Positions 44,545 through 52,829 of a stretch of 64,000 nucleotides of DNA are shown here, piece by piece (within the stretch, counting starts at the first letter, position 1; every line of letters starts with the position of its first letter). The stretch covers positions 1 to 64,000 of the forward strand of contig NZ_JAINWJ010000015.1 in the NCBI RefSeq assembly GCF_021021415.1, in the 5' to 3' direction. The notes beneath the pieces were generated by a model that had not been told where the DNA came from, made no database searches, and saw only the letters and a program-made list of their open reading frames with translations. A program made the position numbers and the translations under genes. Source of the DNA: Martelella mediterranea (GTDB taxonomy: Bacteria > Pseudomonadota > Alphaproteobacteria > Rhizobiales > Rhizobiaceae).

Positions 44545-46377
44545 ATGGCCTCGGTACCTATCCTGCGAATATCCGGCCTGGAGGCGGGACTGCCCGCGGC
44601 GAAAGCGCGGGTCCTGAGCGATATTTCACTGACGATCGAGCCGGGAAGAATCCTTGGCGTGATCGGTGAATCCGGCGCCGGTAAGTCGATGCTCGGAAAC
44701 GCCATCGCCGACACGCTCGCCCCTGGAATCGAAGTCACCAACGGCCGGATAAACTTCGACGGCCACGAACTGACGACAATGTCGCGACCCAAGCGACGGC
44801 AAATTCTCGGGCGTGAGATCGGCTTCATCCCGCAAGAGCCGATGACCGCGCTCAATCCCAGCCTGACTGTGGGTCAACAGTTCGTGCGCCACCTCAAGCG
44901 CATCGGCATCGAGCAGAAATCCAGCCGGAAGGCGCGCGCGATCGAACTTCTGGACGAGGTCGGTCTGCACAACCCTTCGCAACTTTTGCATTCCTATCCC
45001 CACCAACTCTCCGGTGGCATGCTGCAACGGGTGCTGATCGCCATGGCGTTCGCCTCCAATCCCAGGCTGGTCATCGCCGATGAGCCGACAACGGCGCTCG
45101 ACGTGACAATGCAGGCGCTCGTCATGGAGCTGATCAAGAGAATGCGGGACTCGCACCAGACCTCGGTGCTGCTGATCACGCATGATCTGCGGCTTGCTGC
45201 GGATGTGTGCGACGATGTGAGCGTTCTTTACGCCGGGCGTATTGTGGAGGACGGACCGGCAAAAAGCATTCTCAACGACCCCAGGCATCCCTATTCGCGC
45301 TGTCTTAACCTCGCGACACCGAGCATGGAGGCCGCGAACCGAACCCTGCTGATACTGCCGAAGGCGATGGCCAGCATTGCCGAACGCAATGAACTGCGCG
45401 GCTGCGAATTTGCGCCCCGCTGTCCCCTTGCGGTCGAACACTGCAGTCAGCAACGTCCACCGCTTGAAACCAAAATCGGCGGCCACCGGAGCGCCTGTTT
45501 CCGCTCCGAACTCACAGCAACGATCGAAACGCCGCCCGGAACGATGGACGCGCTGCAGGATTTCTCCTCGCAGAAGATCGTTCTCAAGGCCTCCAATCTT
45601 CGCAAGAGTTATGTGTTGAGGGACCTGTTCGGCCGGGCGCGCCACGTCGAAGCCCTCAAGGGCCTCAATTTTGAGGTGCGCGAAGGCGAGTTCGTCGGCG
45701 TGGTCGGGGAAAGCGGCTCGGGAAAAACCACGCTCACGAAACTGATCGTCGGCCTTGAAGATGTCAGCGAAGGGGAATTGAGGGTTGCCGAACTCGACGG
45801 CGCCGACCATTCCAGCGCGAACCGGCGCAGAATTCTCGACCAGGTGCAATTGGTGTTTCAGGATCCGGAATCGGCCCTCAATCCGCGCAGGACCGTCGGG
45901 AGCCTGACGACCCAAGCCGTGGAAGCGAAGGGGCTTCCGCCATCTGCGCAAAGCCGGGACGCACTGGCGCGCCAACTGCTCGAATATGTGAAGCTGACGC
46001 CGGACATGATATCCCGCTTCCCCAAACAGCTCTCCGGCGGCCAGAAACAGCGCGTCAACATTGCGCGCGCGCTCTGTTCGAACCCGCGGCTGCTGGTGGC
46101 CGACGAGATCGTGTCCGGTCTCGATGTTTCGGTGCAGGCGCAAATTCTGGAACTGTTGCGGGAACTGCGCAAGAAGACGCCGTTTTCGCTGTTGCTGATC
46201 TCTCACGACCTGTCCGTGGTCCGCCACCTCTGCGACAGGGCGCTCGTCATGTACAAGGGCGAGATTGTCGAGCAGGGACCCGTCGATGAGGTCTTCGGCA
46301 ATCCCCGGCACGATTATACGCGCACTCTGGTCGCCGCAGCGATCGGCAAGCCACCCCACGAGATGGACATCGCCTAG
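44545..46377 (+). CDS. Fused double-domain ABC ATPase (DppD-DppF type)
   Basis: A 610-residue protein carrying two complete oligopeptide-type ATPase domains in one chain. Domain 1 has Walker A GESGAGKS (41-48), signature LSGGMLQR and the Walker B region LVIADEPTTALDVTMQA, and ends with the OppD-type Cys cluster (CEFAPRCPLAVEHCSQQRP). Domain 2 has Walker A GESGSGKTT, signature LSGGQKQRVNIARAL and VADEIVSGLDVSVQAQ. Such fusions are common in Rhizobiales Opp/Dpp operons. A RIME-like repeat immediately follows the stop codon. Confidence 0.9.
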   Translation: MASVPILRISGLEAGLPAAKARVLSDISLTIEPGRILGVIGESGAGKSMLGNAIADTLAPGIEVTNGRINFDGHELTTMSRPKRRQILGREIGFIPQEPMTALNPSLTVGQQFVRHLKRIGIEQKSSRKARAIELLDEVGLHNPSQLLHSYPHQLSGGMLQRVLIAMAFASNPRLVIADEPTTALDVTMQALVMELIKRMRDSHQTSVLLITHDLRLAADVCDDVSVLYAGRIVEDGPAKSILNDPRHPYSRCLNLATPSMEAANRTLLILPKAMASIAERNELRGCEFAPRCPLAVEHCSQQRPPLETKIGGHRSACFRSELTATIETPPGTMDALQDFSSQKIVLKASNLRKSYVLRDLFGRARHVEALKGLNFEVREGEFVGVVGESGSGKTTLTKLIVGLEDVSEGELRVAELDGADHSSANRRRILDQVQLVFQDPESALNPRRTVGSLTTQAVEAKGLPPSAQSRDALARQLLEYVKLTPDMISRFPKQLSGGQKQRVNIARALCSNPRLLVADEIVSGLDVSVQAQILELLRELRKKTPFSLLLISHDLSVVRHLCDRALVMYKGEIVEQGPVDEVFGNPRHDYTRTLVAAAIGKPPHEMDIA

Positions 46378-46378
46378 A

Positions 46379-46423
46379 GCATCGGGCGAAAAAGTGGAAT
46401 CCGGTTTTTCGATAACCCGATGC
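46379..46423. repeat. RIME-like intergenic palindrome
   Basis: GCATCGGGCGAAAAA, an 11-12 nt loop region, then TTTTTCGATAACCCGATGC: a long imperfect inverted repeat with a central GGAATCCGG. The words match the RIME-type intergenic repeats spread through Rhizobium/Brucella genomes, as I remember them. It starts two bases after the ABC ATPase stop and may also act as a hairpin 3' end. Confidence 0.7.
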
Positions 46424-46474
46424 GTCAAAACAAAGAGCCGGAATTAACCGGCAACGCACACCATGGAGACAGCA

Positions 46475-47977
46475 ATGAACAAGCTCGACAACGACCTCGG
46501 CAGACTGGGCGCCGCCGCGCGCGCCTTCCTCGATCGCGATCACGGACTGCATATCGACGGCAAGTCGAGCGCCGACGGTTCGCGATACGAGATCATCGAC
46601 CCGACAAGCGGCAGGCCGGTTGCGACGGCGACCGAAGCGAGTGAGGCGGACGTCAATACGGCTGTCGCCGCAGCACGGCGCGCCCTCAAGGGGCCGTGGG
46701 GCCGCATGCGTCCCAATGAGCGCCAGAACTGCCTGCTGCGCATGGCGGCGCTACTTGAGCAGAACGGCCAGGAGATATCGGAGATCGGCGCCGTGGAATC
46801 GGGACGGTTGCTGGCCAATACGCGCGGCATCGATGTCGATTACTCGAACCATTTCCTCACCTACATGGCCGGCTGGGCAACGAAGATAGAAGGCAGCACG
46901 ATGCCGCTGTCGATGCCCTACATTCCCGACGGCGATTTCGATGGCTTCACGTTGCGCGAGCCCATTGGCGTTGTCGCCGCGATCGTTCCGTGGAACGTCG
47001 CTCTGGGCATCGCCGTCTGGAAGATCGCGCCTGCGCTTGCGGCGGGCTGCACCATGGTGCTGAAACCCGCGCCGCAGACCCCGCTGACCGCGTTGCGGTT
47101 CGCCGAGATCGCTCTTGAAGCCGGCGTTCCGGAAGGCGTGTTGAACATCATCACGGGCAGTGCGCCCGAACTGGGCTCGGCCCTCGTCCGGCATCCTGAT
47201 GTCGACAAGATCACCTTTACCGGCTCCACCGAGACCGGGCGTTTGATCGCGCAGGCGACCGCCGGTTCCTTCAAAAGCGTGAGCATGGAACTGGGCGGCA
47301 AGTCCCCGTTCATCATCATGGAGGACGCCAATCTCGATCGCGCCATACCGGCAGCCGCCTGGGGTATATTCGGCAATCACGGGCAGAATTGCTGCGCCGG
47401 GTCCCGCCTCTACGTCCACAAGCGCCACTATGAGGACGTTCTTGAGGGCGTTTCGAAAATCGCACGGGACATTCAGCTTGGCTCGCCGCTGCTCCCGGAA
47501 ACGCAGATGGGGCCGTTGGCAAACCACAGGCAACGCGAACGGGTGCTCGGCTATATCGAGGCCGGGCGCAGCCAGGGCGCGCGCGTCGTCGCCGGCGGCG
47601 GCGCTCCCGATCATGGCGGCGCTTATATCGAGCCGACAGTGCTGGCCGACGTCACTGCCGACATGACCCCGGTGCGCGAGGAGATTTTCGGTCCGGTGCT
47701 GGTGGCCGCATCATTCGATACAGACGAAGAGGCGCTACGCCTCGCCAACGACACGGAATACGGCCTGGGCGCCAGCGTCTGGTCGCAGGACCTCGACCGC
47801 GTCCGGGCCATGACCCGGGGCCTTGAGGCCGGATCGGTCTGGGTGAACGTCCACAACGCGCTGGATATGGCCCTGCCCTTCGGCGGCTGGAAGAATTCCG
47901 GCCAGGGTTTCGATCTCGGCAAGGAGTCGGTTCTGGGACACACAAGGCTTAAGGCAGTGGTTCACCACTATCAGTAG
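46475..47977 (+). CDS. NAD(P)-dependent aldehyde dehydrogenase
   Basis: A 500-residue ALDH of normal length. Features are the cofactor/substrate loop VPWNVALGIAVWKIAPALAAG, the glycine loop FTGSTETGR, the general base Glu272 in MELGGKSP, the catalytic Cys306 in GQNCCAGSR, and EEIFGPVLVAASFDTDEEAL. I prefer ATG 46475 (GGAGA just upstream) to 46463. It lies about 100 bp after the ABC importer with a RIME repeat between, and converges on an SDR gene. It probably oxidises an aldehyde made from the imported substrate or by the nearby monooxygenase/SDR pathway. Confidence 0.9.
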   Translation: MNKLDNDLGRLGAAARAFLDRDHGLHIDGKSSADGSRYEIIDPTSGRPVATATEASEADVNTAVAAARRALKGPWGRMRPNERQNCLLRMAALLEQNGQEISEIGAVESGRLLANTRGIDVDYSNHFLTYMAGWATKIEGSTMPLSMPYIPDGDFDGFTLREPIGVVAAIVPWNVALGIAVWKIAPALAAGCTMVLKPAPQTPLTALRFAEIALEAGVPEGVLNIITGSAPELGSALVRHPDVDKITFTGSTETGRLIAQATAGSFKSVSMELGGKSPFIIMEDANLDRAIPAAAWGIFGNHGQNCCAGSRLYVHKRHYEDVLEGVSKIARDIQLGSPLLPETQMGPLANHRQRERVLGYIEAGRSQGARVVAGGGAPDHGGAYIEPTVLADVTADMTPVREEIFGPVLVAASFDTDEEALRLANDTEYGLGASVWSQDLDRVRAMTRGLEAGSVWVNVHNALDMALPFGGWKNSGQGFDLGKESVLGHTRLKAVVHHYQ

Positions 47978-47987
47978 CTGGCAGATA

Positions 47988-48014
47988 CCCCGGGCGGCTA
48001 TTTCGCCCCCGGGG
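47988..48014. terminator. GC-rich hairpin between convergent ALDH and SDR genes
   Basis: CCCCGGGCG ... CGCCCCCGGGG forms an imperfect stem with a 7-nt loop, ten bases after the ALDH stop and eight bases before the SDR stop on the other strand. No clear U-tract, but the position suits a shared terminator. Confidence 0.5.
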
Positions 48015-48021
48015 ATTTCCC

Positions 48022-48783
48022 TTAGCGCATATAGATGCCGCCATTGACGTCGAAGCAGGCCCCGTTGACGAAGCCGGCTTCCGGGCCCGCCATCAGAACG
48101 ATGAGCTTCGCGACGAATTTCGGATCGCCCAGATGCCCGACCGGGATACCGGCCAAGGCGGCGGGGAGCTTGTCGTCGGTCAGGACGGAACGCACCATCG
48201 GCGTATCGTGCGGACCGGGCGCTATGGCGTTGGTCGTCACCCCGAACGCGGCGAGGTCGCGCGCAAAAACTTTCGTCAGCGTCAGGATGGCGCCCTTTGA
48301 GGCGGCATAATGCGCGCCGGTCGCCGTGCCGCCATTCTGTCCGGCGATCGAGGCGAGATTGATGATCCGCCCGTAGCCGTTCTGCTTGAAGTGCCGACCG
48401 AAGATCTGGCTGCCGGCAAAACATCCGCCCGCATTTGTCGCGAGGATGTTGTTGAAGTCCGCCGGATCGATGTCGAGCAGCGGCTTCACCTCGGTGCGCG
48501 CGGCATTGTTCACCAGAACATGCGCCTTGTCCCAGCGTTCGACGATCATGTCGAGCGCCGACTGGAAGTCGCCGGGCTGCGAGACATCGATTTTTGCCGC
48601 CACAGCCGTCTGGCCGGTGCTGTCGAGCCGGATCGCCACGTCCTCGGCAGCCGTCATGTCGACGTCCGAGACCACGACGCGAAAACCCGCCTCATGCAGG
48701 GCGTGCGAAATATCCGCGCCGAGCCCGTTTCCGCCGCCGGTGACCACGGCGGTCTGCATTCCATCAACCTCGGGCGCGGCCAT
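48022..48783 (-). CDS. Short-chain dehydrogenase/reductase (classical SDR)
   Basis: A classical SDR of about 253 residues. The cofactor loop is TGGGNGLG, with NNAA at the NAG position, the catalytic Ser in NLASIAGQ and the YxxxK motif as YAASK, then APGPHDTPM and the C-terminal GFVNGACFDVNGG. Starts at 48786 (GTG), 48783 and 48759 are all possible. It is downstream of the flavin monooxygenase on the same strand and probably acts in the same pathway, oxidising an alcohol or reducing a ketone. Confidence 0.88.
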   Translation of the reverse strand: MAAPEVDGMQTAVVTGGGNGLGADISHALHEAGFRVVVSDVDMTAAEDVAIRLDSTGQTAVAAKIDVSQPGDFQSALDMIVERWDKAHVLVNNAARTEVKPLLDIDPADFNNILATNAGGCFAGSQIFGRHFKQNGYGRIINLASIAGQNGGTATGAHYAASKGAILTLTKVFARDLAAFGVTTNAIAPGPHDTPMVRSVLTDDKLPAALAGIPVGHLGDPKFVAKLIVLMAGPEAGFVNGACFDVNGGIYMR

Positions 48784-48916
48784 CACGATGCGCCCTCGAT
48801 GTAAGCGGCGGCCCGTAAATCGCGGGCGCGGGAGAATGCGTGCATATCAGTCGTCCTTTCCGGTTGTCTCATGCCACCTCGACAGGTGACATCGTCGCGT
48901 TTCGAAACCTGCGGCC

Positions 48917-50059
48917 TCAGGGATAGCCGGGAAAACCCGGCTGATCGAGCATGACCGCGCCGGCCGCCGTCCAGGTTCCCATGCCCATGAAGGCGTGCTG
49001 ACCGACGGCGGCTGCGTCCATCATGCACCGGTTCAGCGTGTGCCCGCGAACGATGGCGGGCGTGCCGCCGAGTTCGAAAGCGCGCCTAGAAACATCGGCC
49101 CCGGCCCGCGCCGCTTCGGTGGACGCGAGGCGAAGATTGAGATGCACATCGGGCGAAACCGGATCGCCCGCCAGAATCTGCTCCCAGGCCTTGTCGGTGA
49201 CCTCATAGAAGAATGCGCGCGCGCCGGCGAGCGCGGCTTCCGCCTTGGCGAGTTCCTGCTGTACATAGGGTTTGGCGCCGGCCGAGGGACCGCCGGTGAT
49301 CGATTTGCGCCCCGCGCTTTCGCGCAGGAAGTCGAGGGCCTCGCGCGCCGCGCCAAGCCCGACGACCGCAAGCACCTGAGCCGCCAGCGCCATTGCCGGG
49401 TATTTGAAGATCGGCTCGCTCCGCTCGGCTTTCGCGCCTCGGATGAAGGTCCAGTCCGCCGACACCAGGACATTTTTCGCGACGATGTCGTGGCTGCCGG
49501 TCGCGCACAGTCCCACCGTATCCCAGACCTCCTCGATCTCGACCCTGTCGGCCGGCATGACCGCCATACGCGGCAAGGGGCTTTCGTTGGAGTCATCGAT
49601 GATGCCGCCGCCAATCAGATCAGCGCCCATGCAGCCCGACGCGTAAGGCCAGCGGCCGCTGACCAGAAAGCCCTTGTCGGTCTTCTCGACCTTTTGCGGG
49701 GGAAAGATCGATCCGGCAAAGGTCAGATCCGGGTTCTGGCCGTAAATGTGCTCGAACGTGTCCTTGGGCAGCGCGGCAAGATAGGTGGAACTGACGCCGA
49801 AGCTGGCGACCCAGCCCGTTGACGCATCGGCGCGCGACAGTTCCTCGATGAGATGCAGGAACTGAGCAGGGGACAGCTCGTCGCCACCCAAAGACCTGGG
49901 CACAAAGGCACGATAGACGCCGATCTTCTTCAGCTTCCGGACGATATCGCCAGGAATATGCCGCAGCGTCTCGAACTCCTCGCGGCGCGACCGGACCTCC
50001 TGCTTGAGGCTCTCCAGCTCGCCTTTTCCCTCAACCGCTTCAATTACTTGGTCGCTCAT
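48917..50059 (-). CDS. Acyl-CoA-dehydrogenase-fold flavin monooxygenase, oxygenase component (HpaB/HsaA-like group D)
   Basis: A 380-residue protein with the acyl-CoA dehydrogenase fold used by reduced-flavin-dependent monooxygenases. Features are LRHIPGDIVRKLKKIGVYRAFVPRSLGGDE (helical N-domain), ELSRADASTGWVASFG, a beta domain with FLVSGRWPYASGC and GSHDIVAKNVLV, and C-terminal helices with TLNRCMMDAAAVGQHAF. The start at 50059 is chosen, with AGGGAGAC upstream. The gene upstream encodes a flavin reductase domain, so together they form a two-component monooxygenase. Aromatic hydroxylases (HsaA, C2) and desulfurising enzymes (DszC) are relatives. Substrate unknown. Confidence 0.83.
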   Translation of the reverse strand: MSDQVIEAVEGKGELESLKQEVRSRREEFETLRHIPGDIVRKLKKIGVYRAFVPRSLGGDELSPAQFLHLIEELSRADASTGWVASFGVSSTYLAALPKDTFEHIYGQNPDLTFAGSIFPPQKVEKTDKGFLVSGRWPYASGCMGADLIGGGIIDDSNESPLPRMAVMPADRVEIEEVWDTVGLCATGSHDIVAKNVLVSADWTFIRGAKAERSEPIFKYPAMALAAQVLAVVGLGAAREALDFLRESAGRKSITGGPSAGAKPYVQQELAKAEAALAGARAFFYEVTDKAWEQILAGDPVSPDVHLNLRLASTEAARAGADVSRRAFELGGTPAIVRGHTLNRCMMDAAAVGQHAFMGMGTWTAAGAVMLDQPGFPGYP

Positions 50060-50155
50060 GCTCGTCTCCCTTTTTCCAGGGCTTTTCCGGCGCAAACCGG
50101 AATTGCTCTATCTGTCTGTCTTTTCGCGCCTCAGGCGCCAGGTGCCAACTGAGGG

Positions 50156-51079
50156 TTACCTGGCTTCCGGTTCGCGGGTTGCGCTTACGAATTTGAGAAT
50201 TCCACGGCTCAGCAACTCCGCGTCGCGCTGATGCGCGCGCCGCGGCCAGCGATGGATGGAGTTGAGCATGCCGATGATGGCGTTGGCGGCCATGTCCGGG
50301 TCGTCGACATCGAACTCACCGCTTTCCTTTCCACGCTTCAACAGTGCGCGCAGCTTGTCTTCCACATTCCGCTTGCGCTCGTTCACGCCTTGAAGTTCGT
50401 CGGCGGCGGCAAAGTTCTCGTGCGAATAAAACTCGCGCAGCAAATCCACCCTGGGGGCGTTCAGGTCGATAAAGACCCGCGCGAAATCCCCGAGTTGGTC
50501 TGTTGCCGAACCCGATGTCTTCATGGTCCTGTCGAGCGCTTGGTCGACCTCTCCCACGACGGCTTCATAAGCCGCGATCTGCTCGCTTTTGGCGCGGACA
50601 AGGCTTGCCCAGGTGCCGTTCATGAAAAGCAGCGGCTGCTCGTCCGGCATCACCGACACCGCTTCGACAAGTCCCACAAACAGCGTGTGCGTGGAAAACT
50701 CGATCGACTGTGCGAGGCTGCATTCAAAGCTCGCGGCGCTGTCGGACAACACTGGCGCGCCGCGCCCGGAGGTGCGCCACGCGCCATAGGCAAAGCGCTC
50801 TTCGCCCTTGGCCCCTTTGCCGCCGGCAAAGGCGCTGGCGATCTCATGCTGATCGCGCCGCAGCACGTTGACCACGAAGCCGTCACCAGCGGTGATCGCC
50901 GCGTGCGAGGCGTTGGAGCGATTGACCGCGACGCCCAGTTGCGGCGGCTCGGCGGTCAGCGACATCACCGCGGTCGCCGTCATGCCTGCACGCGCGCCGG
51001 GGGCGCCCGCCGTGATCACGTTAACCGCGGCAGCCAATTGCCGCATGCCTATTCGGAAGTCGTCCTGCGAAACCGTCAT
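50156..51079 (-). CDS. Flavin reductase fused to TetR-type C-terminal ligand-binding domain
   Basis: A 307-residue protein, about twice the length of a normal flavin reductase. Residues 5-163 are an HpaC/RutF-type FMN reductase: QLAAAVNVITAGAPGARAGMT, TAVMSLTAEPPQLGVAVN, FVVNVL and LLFMNGTW. Residues about 190-300 are all-helical and read like the ligand-binding half of TetR regulators, with EFYSHENF, a charged helix ELQGVNERKRNVEDKLRAL, and ESGEFDVDDPDMAANAIIG followed by MLNSIHRW. No helix-turn-helix is present. It supplies reduced flavin to the monooxygenase downstream; the TetR-like half may dimerise or sense the substrate. AGGAG precedes the ATG. Confidence 0.78.
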   Translation of the reverse strand: MTVSQDDFRIGMRQLAAAVNVITAGAPGARAGMTATAVMSLTAEPPQLGVAVNRSNASHAAITAGDGFVVNVLRRDQHEIASAFAGGKGAKGEERFAYGAWRTSGRGAPVLSDSAASFECSLAQSIEFSTHTLFVGLVEAVSVMPDEQPLLFMNGTWASLVRAKSEQIAAYEAVVGEVDQALDRTMKTSGSATDQLGDFARVFIDLNAPRVDLLREFYSHENFAAADELQGVNERKRNVEDKLRALLKRGKESGEFDVDDPDMAANAIIGMLNSIHRWPRRAHQRDAELLSRGILKFVSATREPEAR

Positions 51080-51112
51080 GTCTACGCTCCTCCGCGATTT
51101 TGCCTATTATGA

Positions 51113-51139
51113 GAATATTCACTCGAAATGTCGAATATT
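51113..51139. promoter_or_regulatory. GAATATTC-type inverted repeat upstream of the flavin reductase gene
   Basis: GAATATTC (51113-51120) and GAATATT (51133-51139) flank ACTCGAAATGTC, 34-60 bases upstream of the flavin reductase start. GAATATTCAnnCGAA also occurs at 51758, upstream of the NTF2-like and MarR genes, suggesting one regulator for both. Confidence 0.5.
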
Positions 51140-51212
51140 TTTTTGACAAAAAGCAGAACCACCACCTCGAAGCCAGACCAGATAGCGGCTTGAGCCAATC
51201 AGGACTGGCCGC

Positions 51213-51623
51213 TTATGGGCAAAAGGTCTCCTGAAGAAACAACCAACCCGGCCGCTTCCCCTCGCCCCGATCCACCAGCACCGCCGCTGCCCAACGATCA
51301 TTGGTCCCGGTGTCCTGAATCTGGCGCTCCTTGTAGCGGACAAGCGCAGTCTTGCCCTCGACATGACGGATTTCCACGTCGCTGATTTCCATGATCAGCG
51401 TCGGTCGGCTGCCGCGCTGCTTGGGAAAGCCGACATGCATGGCCTCAATGCTCACGACATTGCCTGCCGCGCCGACCATCTGATAGCCGGGCTCGAAGCA
51501 GTGGAGGACCGCCTCGGCGTCCTCCGTCCCTTCCGCTCTGAACCAGGCCTGCAACTGCCGATGCAGCGCATCCGGCTCCTTCTCTGCCATAGCCGTGAAT
51601 GATGCTCGTTTTGAATCCGTCAT
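51213..51623 (-). CDS. NTF2/SnoaL-like (DUF4440-type) protein
   Basis: A 136-residue alpha+beta cone protein: ALHRQLQAWFRAEGTEDAEAVLHCFEPGYQMVGAAG at the N-terminal helices, then strands around IMEISDVEIRHVEGKTALVRYKERQIQ and a C-terminal GWLFLQETFCP strand. This pattern fits the SnoaL/DUF4440 branch of the NTF2 fold, used as small-molecule isomerases, cyclases or binding proteins. It has a GGGAGA ribosome site. It is upstream of the flavin reductase on the same strand with 133 bp between, and divergent from MarR. A role with the monooxygenase is likely, but the reaction is unknown. Confidence 0.7.
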   Translation of the reverse strand: MTDSKRASFTAMAEKEPDALHRQLQAWFRAEGTEDAEAVLHCFEPGYQMVGAAGNVVSIEAMHVGFPKQRGSRPTLIMEISDVEIRHVEGKTALVRYKERQIQDTGTNDRWAAAVLVDRGEGKRPGWLFLQETFCP

Positions 51624-51742
51624 ATACTATTCTCCCTCGAAACCGTTTGCCGGCGGTCCTCTCAGCCCGAGAACAGGCCTGTCATTCTGGTCTTTTTTCG
51701 CCAGCCGCCTCGGTCGCTATTTGGTTGATACGCATGTTGGAA

Positions 51743-51773
51743 CTAGCATATTTGCTAGAATATTCAAACGAAT
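51743..51773. promoter_or_regulatory. Perfect dyad CTAGCA-TATT-TGCTAG plus GAATATTC motif in the MarR/NTF2 divergent promoter
   Basis: CTAGCA (51743-51748) and TGCTAG (51753-51758) form a 16-bp operator-sized palindrome, immediately followed by GAATATTCAAACGAA (51758-51772), which repeats the motif found at 51113. Located between the NTF2-like gene (-) and the marR gene (+). A MarR dimer is the obvious candidate ligand. Confidence 0.55.
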
Positions 51774-51916
51774 TTGGGTATACTTGAGGGATTGGAAACG
51801 GCAGTCGCCGCAAAAAGCGCCTTGCTCGCGGCCCTGCAGATGATGTTTAAGACGTATTCAAACTGCGTTTGCGCAACTTGGAAAGACTGGATCGGCATCA
51901 TCACGGGACGCCGGGG

Positions 51917-52408
51917 ATGGAGAACTCAGTTCAAATGAGCAAGACGACCGAGCCTAAGGTGAGCCTCGACCCGACGAAAGACGACTTCGATTATCAGACG
52001 TCTCCCTTCTACAATCTTGCACGGGTCCTCTCACTTTATCATCAGCGCCTCGATGCAGCTCTCAAACCGGTGGGCATGGATGTGGCTCGCTGGCGTATCC
52101 TCACCATTCTCGAGAAACGCGAGCCCGCCACTGTCACCAAGCTGTCCACAGAAACGATGATCCGGATTTCCACCATTGCCAAACTGGTTCAGCGGATGGC
52201 GGCGGAGGGTCTTGTGGACACAAGGCCATCGACCGAGGACGCACGCTCCACGGATGTATTTCTGACCGAGCTTGGGCGTGAGAAGATGGCGGTGGTTTTC
52301 CAGAAGGCCCGCGCGATCGCGATTCAGGCCTGTCACGATATCGAGACTGATGACCTGCATGCCGTCAATGTGATCACCCGGAAGATCTTCTCCAATCTCA
52401 ATCCTTGA
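51917..52408 (+). CDS. MarR family transcriptional regulator
   Basis: A regulator of about 163 residues. The winged helix is seen as GMDVARWRILTILEKREPATVTKLS, the recognition helix as MIRISTIAKLVQRMAAEGLVDTR, and the wing as STEDARSTDVFLTELGREKM. An ATG at 51935 is an alternative start; neither has a strong ribosome site. MarR proteins of this type usually repress aromatic or CoA-thioester catabolism genes and respond to a pathway metabolite. It lies between the monooxygenase group and the TRAP/acyl-CoA group and could control either. Confidence 0.87.
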   Translation: MENSVQMSKTTEPKVSLDPTKDDFDYQTSPFYNLARVLSLYHQRLDAALKPVGMDVARWRILTILEKREPATVTKLSTETMIRISTIAKLVQRMAAEGLVDTRPSTEDARSTDVFLTELGREKMAVVFQKARAIAIQACHDIETDDLHAVNVITRKIFSNLNP

Positions 52409-52829
52409 ACGTCGGCCTTGAACATAGGCTTTGAACGCGAGCCTCGAATGCCGGCCGAAGCGATTTGGGCCCCGAGCGCACACTGCTCAAGCAGGCGAGC
52501 CAACAAAGCGTGACCGATTGCGGATCACGCGCATTGACAAATTACCATTTTCATGTGAATTTTCTCCTAAATAAGAAGATTGATCGAGGCCAGCATGCCC
52601 GATCACGAGAGGGGACTGATGGTATACGGAGCAATGCCCGGAGGGAGACCGGGTCATCCGATGTTGTGCTCGCTACACCTTTTGCGTGACGTTCAGCGAA
52701 CGCTTGCGCCGCTATACGCCGACAACTAAGCACCAAAAATCCGCAGCGAGAACAGTTCAACGCCTCCCCTTGAACAGAAGAACGTTACAAAATTTTATAT
52801 GTAAACGACTGAAAAAGGAGACGTCACAG
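52409..52829. other. Leader/promoter region of TRAP operon 4
   Basis: About 420 bp with no gene. TTGACA at about 52534 with the AT-rich stretch after it is a possible -35 region. The 12-mer CAAATTACCATT (52538-52549) recurs exactly at 61050-61061 in the acyl-CoA ligase/thiolase promoter region. CCCG-GAGGGAGAC-CGGG is a small hairpin near 52640. Confidence 0.4.
52793..52806. promoter_or_regulatory. AT dyad TTTTATATGTAAAC, candidate shared operator (site A)
   Basis: Lies 24 bp upstream of the DctP start. It resembles TTTTATATGTATAACA at 57862, TTTTAGATGTATAATA at 60878 and the palindrome TTTATATATAAA at 61079, all in front of genes of the same cluster. It could instead be part of a -10 element. 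Confidence 0.4.

Noticed and set aside
44626-46428. A 600-codon minus-strand open frame opposite the ABC ATPase
   Set aside because: Antisense to two intact ATPase domains and without motifs; a compositional shadow.
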